Assembly (NCBI GenBank): GCA_964547995.1
Contig: CAZJRB010000001.1
Coordinates: 1-64,000, forward strand
DNA length: 64,000 bases
Direction of reading: 5' to 3'
Source of the DNA: CAZJRB01 sp964547995
GTDB lineage: Bacteria > Planctomycetota > Planctomycetia > Pirellulales > Thermoguttaceae
The position numbers and the translations under genes are program-made. Below, piece after piece: positions 61,018 to 64,000 of the stretch (the stretch's first letter is position 1; each line of letters opens with the position of its first letter). The notes under the pieces were generated by a model. It saw nothing but the letters and a program-made list of their open reading frames with translations, had not been told where the DNA came from and ran no database searches.

Positions 61018-64000
61018 TCACTGAATCGCCGGCATGGGAACCGGTTCGCCGCGGAGTTGGCGGGCCTGATCTTCGGGGAGATTGACGCCGTAGAAGATGG
61101 CGTTGCAGTCGATCCACGCGGCCACGCGGCGGAGTTCGTCCGCGCTGAGCTTCACGTTCTCATGGCCGTCTCGTAGCAGCTTCATCAAGCGGCTGCCGCG
61201 GGCGCCGTACATGCCGCCGGGCAGGGTCACCTGGACCTGGTTCCTCGCGCCGAATCGGGGGACGAGGGCCTTGGCGGCGTTTTGCGGATTGGTGCCGCCG
61301 CCGTTGAAATTGTCCCGCCCGCAAAGAGACCAATACGATTGCGAGAACCCCCGCAACGGCGTGCCCGTAAGATCAATCCCGCCACTCTGCTTCTTGCCCG
61401 GGGCGTGACACGCCACACAGTGCTTATCCCACACCGGCTGGACCATCTCGACATAGGAGAACGGGCGGCCGCCCAGCCGTCCGGGCTCGATCTTCGAAGG
61501 CGGACGTTGCATCGCCATCGGCCTGGCCGATACCGGCGCCGTTAAACGGTTCTCGTGGCACCCGACGCACGACACCTTCTCGCCCGGCTGAACGTAAGTC
61601 GCCGACCGCATCGTCTGGTACGCAAAGCCGTTTTCATCCAGGGCCTGGAACAAGATCGGTTTTAGCGCCGGTACCGTAAAACGCGCCGAACCGTCCGGCT
61701 CGACCGGCACGGTGCCGAGGATCGCCCTGCCGTTCTCCTCGCCGGCCAATCCGACCGCCGGCCGGTTGGCAATCGGCGTTGTCTTCGGAAAGATCTGGAC
61801 GATGCGGAGCCGCTTGATGCTGCCGCGCGGGATTTTGCCCAGGCCTTGATAGACATCCGCCAGCGACATCTCGCCGGCCGGCGGTGCCTCGGTCGGCAAA
61901 TCGCTCGGAATCACCGGCGGCGCCGGCCGGGATACGAGCGGGATCGGGTTGGTGCTGCCGATGGCCGGATCGCGATAGATCAGCTCCCGGTTGCCGAACT
62001 TGTCAAGCAGGTAAATCCCCAAGGCCCCCGGCGGGTTCGCCCCGGGCTCCCAAACCAGCGGCATCGCACTGTAGCCGACCAGGAAATACTTCTCCGACAG
62101 CGGCCATGGCGACGTGTAATACTCGCGGATGTTCCTCGATTCGGCTTCGGGGAATGGAATCTCGGGCGTGATCCGCGTAATCGCCCGGTGCCCGTCGAAA
62201 TCGACCGACGGGTCGACGATCGCGATCGAACCGCCGGTGATCGAATGGTGCGCCGAGGCCGTGAAGACGAACTTGTCGCTGCCGGGGATCGGTTTCGCCT
62301 GGAACGAACAATGGGGGCTCGCCGTGGCGTTGCCCCAGACGGTCGTCGGGTTGGTGCCGTCGGGGCGAGTCGCCCAGAGGTTCTGGTGCGTCACCGCGTC
62401 GCGGTCGATGTAGTCCCACCGTGCGAAGACGATCCGCCCGTCGTTCGCGACCGCCGGGAACCATTCGTTCGTGTCGTAGCACGAAAGCATGCGGATGTTG
62501 CGGCCGTCGCCGTCGATGCGGTGCAACGTGTAGATATCCCACCGGGCGCTGAACTGGCCGCCGAAACACCGGGCGTAGCCGCGGCGGCGGGTCGAACTCA
62601 GCGCGATCCCGCCGTCGGGCAGATACGCCGGCATCAGGTCGTCGTAAGGCCCGTCCGTCAACTGCCGAAGCCCCGTGCCGTCGGCGTGTACTTCCCAGAC
62701 GTGGTAGTAACCGCCGTCGCTGGTGTTCGTCACGTGGGCCGGGTTGTAGCTCTTTCCCTTACACTCGACGTACGAGAAGACGATCCGCTTCCCATCGTAC
62801 GACAGGCACGGCTCGAGCACGCAGCCGTCGTCGAGCCTGCCGCCGGTGATGTCGCGGCAGCGGAGCGAGCGGCCGGGGGCTTCGAGCACGAAGAGCCCGC
62901 CGCCGGCCCGCGCCCGCCAACCGTAATACTGCATCACCAGGTGGCTGTACGACGTCGGCACCCGCTTGCAGAACAGCAGCTTGCCGAAATCCATCAAGGG
63001 ATTGGCCAGGGCAATCTCGCGCTTCAACCAGCGGACGCGGCGATAGAGCGACCGCCAATCTTCGAGGTCAAGTCCCGGGCGCCGCGCTTCCGCGGAAAGC
63101 TGCTCGAGTTGCCGGGCTTCGGCAGCGAGGAAATCGTGTGTCCGGCCCTCGCGCAAGTCGGCCAGCAGCAACCGTGCCTTCTCGACGTGCCGCCGGACGG
63201 CGGCCGTGTACGATTCCACCGTCTCGGTGAGTTTGTCCTGCTGTCGCCAATCGGCGTGAACCATGGTTACGAGGTTCAAATCGGTGTACTTCGCTGCCGC
63301 GAAGCACTTTCGAAACGCATCCATGCCCGAGTCGCCGGATTTTGGGTCGAGAAGTCGCTGGATTTTGGTGATTCCAACCTGCCAGCGGCCGCGATATTCT
63401 GCCATGGCGACGCGCGGCAACCGCACCGATTCGCCGGGCTTCAATACCAGTGGCGTCTTTTCGTCCCCGGCCGATGCCGTCACGTGGAGTGGCCCGCCGT
63501 CGCCGAGTGTGGCCTTCAGTCGCCACGGCCCCGCCGAGTTCAGCGCCAGCACGATCCCGCCGTCGTTGCCCCGGCCGGCCACGACAAGAAGCGGCAGCAC
63601 ATCGCGGTTGCTCAGTTCGAGCGGCGTACCGGCATTGAGGATTTCGCTCCGCACGGCCAGGTCCGGCGTGAAGGCGTACACCCGCGGCAGATCCTTCGTG
63701 GCCTTGGGATCGACCTCCATCTCGTACGACCAGCCGTGTTCTCCTTGTTGTTTGGTCGAGAACGCGACGGAGGCTTGGAACTTTTCGCCATCCTCATAAG
63801 TAACGGCCGGGTCCCAGCGGGTGGTATCGCAGAAGATCCGGCCCCGCTTGTGGACGATGAAGCGGATGGCGTCGCCCTTGCGGACGTCGATTTTCAAGGC
63901 CGGTTCGCGGCCCTTGGCGTCTTTGCCCTCGAGTTCGGCCGTCCAGAGCGCCCGCCGGCCGTGGCGGATGGTTGCCACGATCCCGTCGCCGTCGAGATGG
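61018..64000 (-). CDS. HzsA-like protein with beta-propeller and C-terminal diheme region (5' end outside window)
   Basis: The reading frame is open to the right edge, so the N-terminus is missing; at least 994 residues are present. A block around NPLMDFGKLLFCKRVPTSYS resembles the middle domain shared with hydrazine synthase alpha subunits. A TolB/WD-like propeller follows (EPCLSYDGKRIVFS, GGYYHVWEVHADGTGLRQLT, FPAVANDGRIVFARWD). The C-terminus holds two c-type haem motifs, CVGCH (about 61570-61556) and CVACH (about 61423-61409), the second followed by a cytochrome-like stretch ending KLSADELRRVAAWIDCN. Such homologues occur widely in planctomycetes that do not make hydrazine. It is probably a periplasmic redox protein of unknown substrate. 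Confidence 0.82.
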   Translation of the reverse strand, partial: HLDGDGIVATIRHGRRALWTAELEGKDAKGREPALKIDVRKGDAIRFIVHKRGRIFCDTTRWDPAVTYEDGEKFQASVAFSTKQQGEHGWSYEMEVDPKATKDLPRVYAFTPDLAVRSEILNAGTPLELSNRDVLPLLVVAGRGNDGGIVLALNSAGPWRLKATLGDGGPLHVTASAGDEKTPLVLKPGESVRLPRVAMAEYRGRWQVGITKIQRLLDPKSGDSGMDAFRKCFAAAKYTDLNLVTMVHADWRQQDKLTETVESYTAAVRRHVEKARLLLADLREGRTHDFLAAEARQLEQLSAEARRPGLDLEDWRSLYRRVRWLKREIALANPLMDFGKLLFCKRVPTSYSHLVMQYYGWRARAGGGLFVLEAPGRSLRCRDITGGRLDDGCVLEPCLSYDGKRIVFSYVECKGKSYNPAHVTNTSDGGYYHVWEVHADGTGLRQLTDGPYDDLMPAYLPDGGIALSSTRRRGYARCFGGQFSARWDIYTLHRIDGDGRNIRMLSCYDTNEWFPAVANDGRIVFARWDYIDRDAVTHQNLWATRPDGTNPTTVWGNATASPHCSFQAKPIPGSDKFVFTASAHHSITGGSIAIVDPSVDFDGHRAITRITPEIPFPEAESRNIREYYTSPWPLSEKYFLVGYSAMPLVWEPGANPPGALGIYLLDKFGNRELIYRDPAIGSTNPIPLVSRPAPPVIPSDLPTEAPPAGEMSLADVYQGLGKIPRGSIKRLRIVQIFPKTTPIANRPAVGLAGEENGRAILGTVPVEPDGSARFTVPALKPILFQALDENGFAYQTMRSATYVQPGEKVSCVGCHENRLTAPVSARPMAMQRPPSKIEPGRLGGRPFSYVEMVQPVWDKHCVACHAPGKKQSGGIDLTGTPLRGFSQSYWSLCGRDNFNGGGTNPQNAAKALVPRFGARNQVQVTLPGGMYGARGSRLMKLLRDGHENVKLSADELRRVAAWIDCNAIFYGVNLPEDQARQLRGEPVPMPAIQ

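Noticed and set aside
61018..64000. Evidence for anammox metabolism from an HzsA-like protein
   Set aside because: HzsA-like domains occur broadly in planctomycetes. No hydrazine synthase beta/gamma or hydrazine dehydrogenase gene is present here.

Overview
This is a GC-rich (about 60-65%) chromosomal window that most resembles a planctomycete, probably of the Pirellulales. The evidence is a sulfatase, a formylglycine-generating-enzyme-fold lipoprotein, Tat-exported aldo/keto-reductase-fold proteins, NPCBM and HzsA-like diheme proteins, several PQQ-type beta-propellers, and membrane proteins with the R-(W/F)-x-(Q/F)-(Y/F)-S-L-x-(S/T)-LL type of N-terminus. Genes for BamD-like and LptE-like lipoproteins imply an outer membrane. 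No rRNA, tRNA, CRISPR array, transposase or phage gene was recognised.

Layout. 0-4.5 kb: trpC and purH, then an exported propeller protein. 4.7-9.5 kb: a four-gene envelope glycosylation operon (GT4, GT9, a one-helix small protein, a GT-C membrane transferase). 9.7-13.7 kb: greA, then a uroporphyrinogen-decarboxylase-fold protein and a benzoylformate-decarboxylase-like ThDP enzyme. 14-23.8 kb: membrane proteins of unknown function, including one of 2396 residues. 24.2-28.5 kb: three Tat-exported AKR-fold proteins and a tetraheme cytochrome c. 28.6-38.3 kb: a PEP-synthase/PPDK regulator, an FGE-fold lipoprotein, an LRR membrane protein, a 1075-residue Ig-like surface protein, a GH20 hexosaminidase and a FixJ-type regulator. 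38.3-46.3 kb: a minus-strand housekeeping run, recO-bamD-lptE-folP-proA-fliM-oppD-oppF. 46.4-64 kb: sulfatase, a methyltransferase/propeller fusion, another AKR-fold protein, a HEAT protein, a triple AmmeMemoRadiSam fusion, an NPCBM protein and, cut by the right edge, an HzsA-like diheme protein.

The most striking signal is a population of short palindromic elements of at least nine sequence families. Most occur as inverted pairs of hairpins, and several have a GTAG or GTAC foot like the REP/BIME elements moved by RAYT transposases. Unusually, several lie inside genes and are read in frame. An 87-bp element (29 codons) lies within the 2396-residue membrane protein, and a 72-bp element (24 codons) plus a composite insertion lie inside the GT9 gene. 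Others form the translation start region of trpC and the C-terminal end of the GH20 gene. A simple tandem repeat is likewise translated inside the methyltransferase/propeller fusion.

All calls come from reading the sequence. Family names are by motif recognition, and no database search was run.
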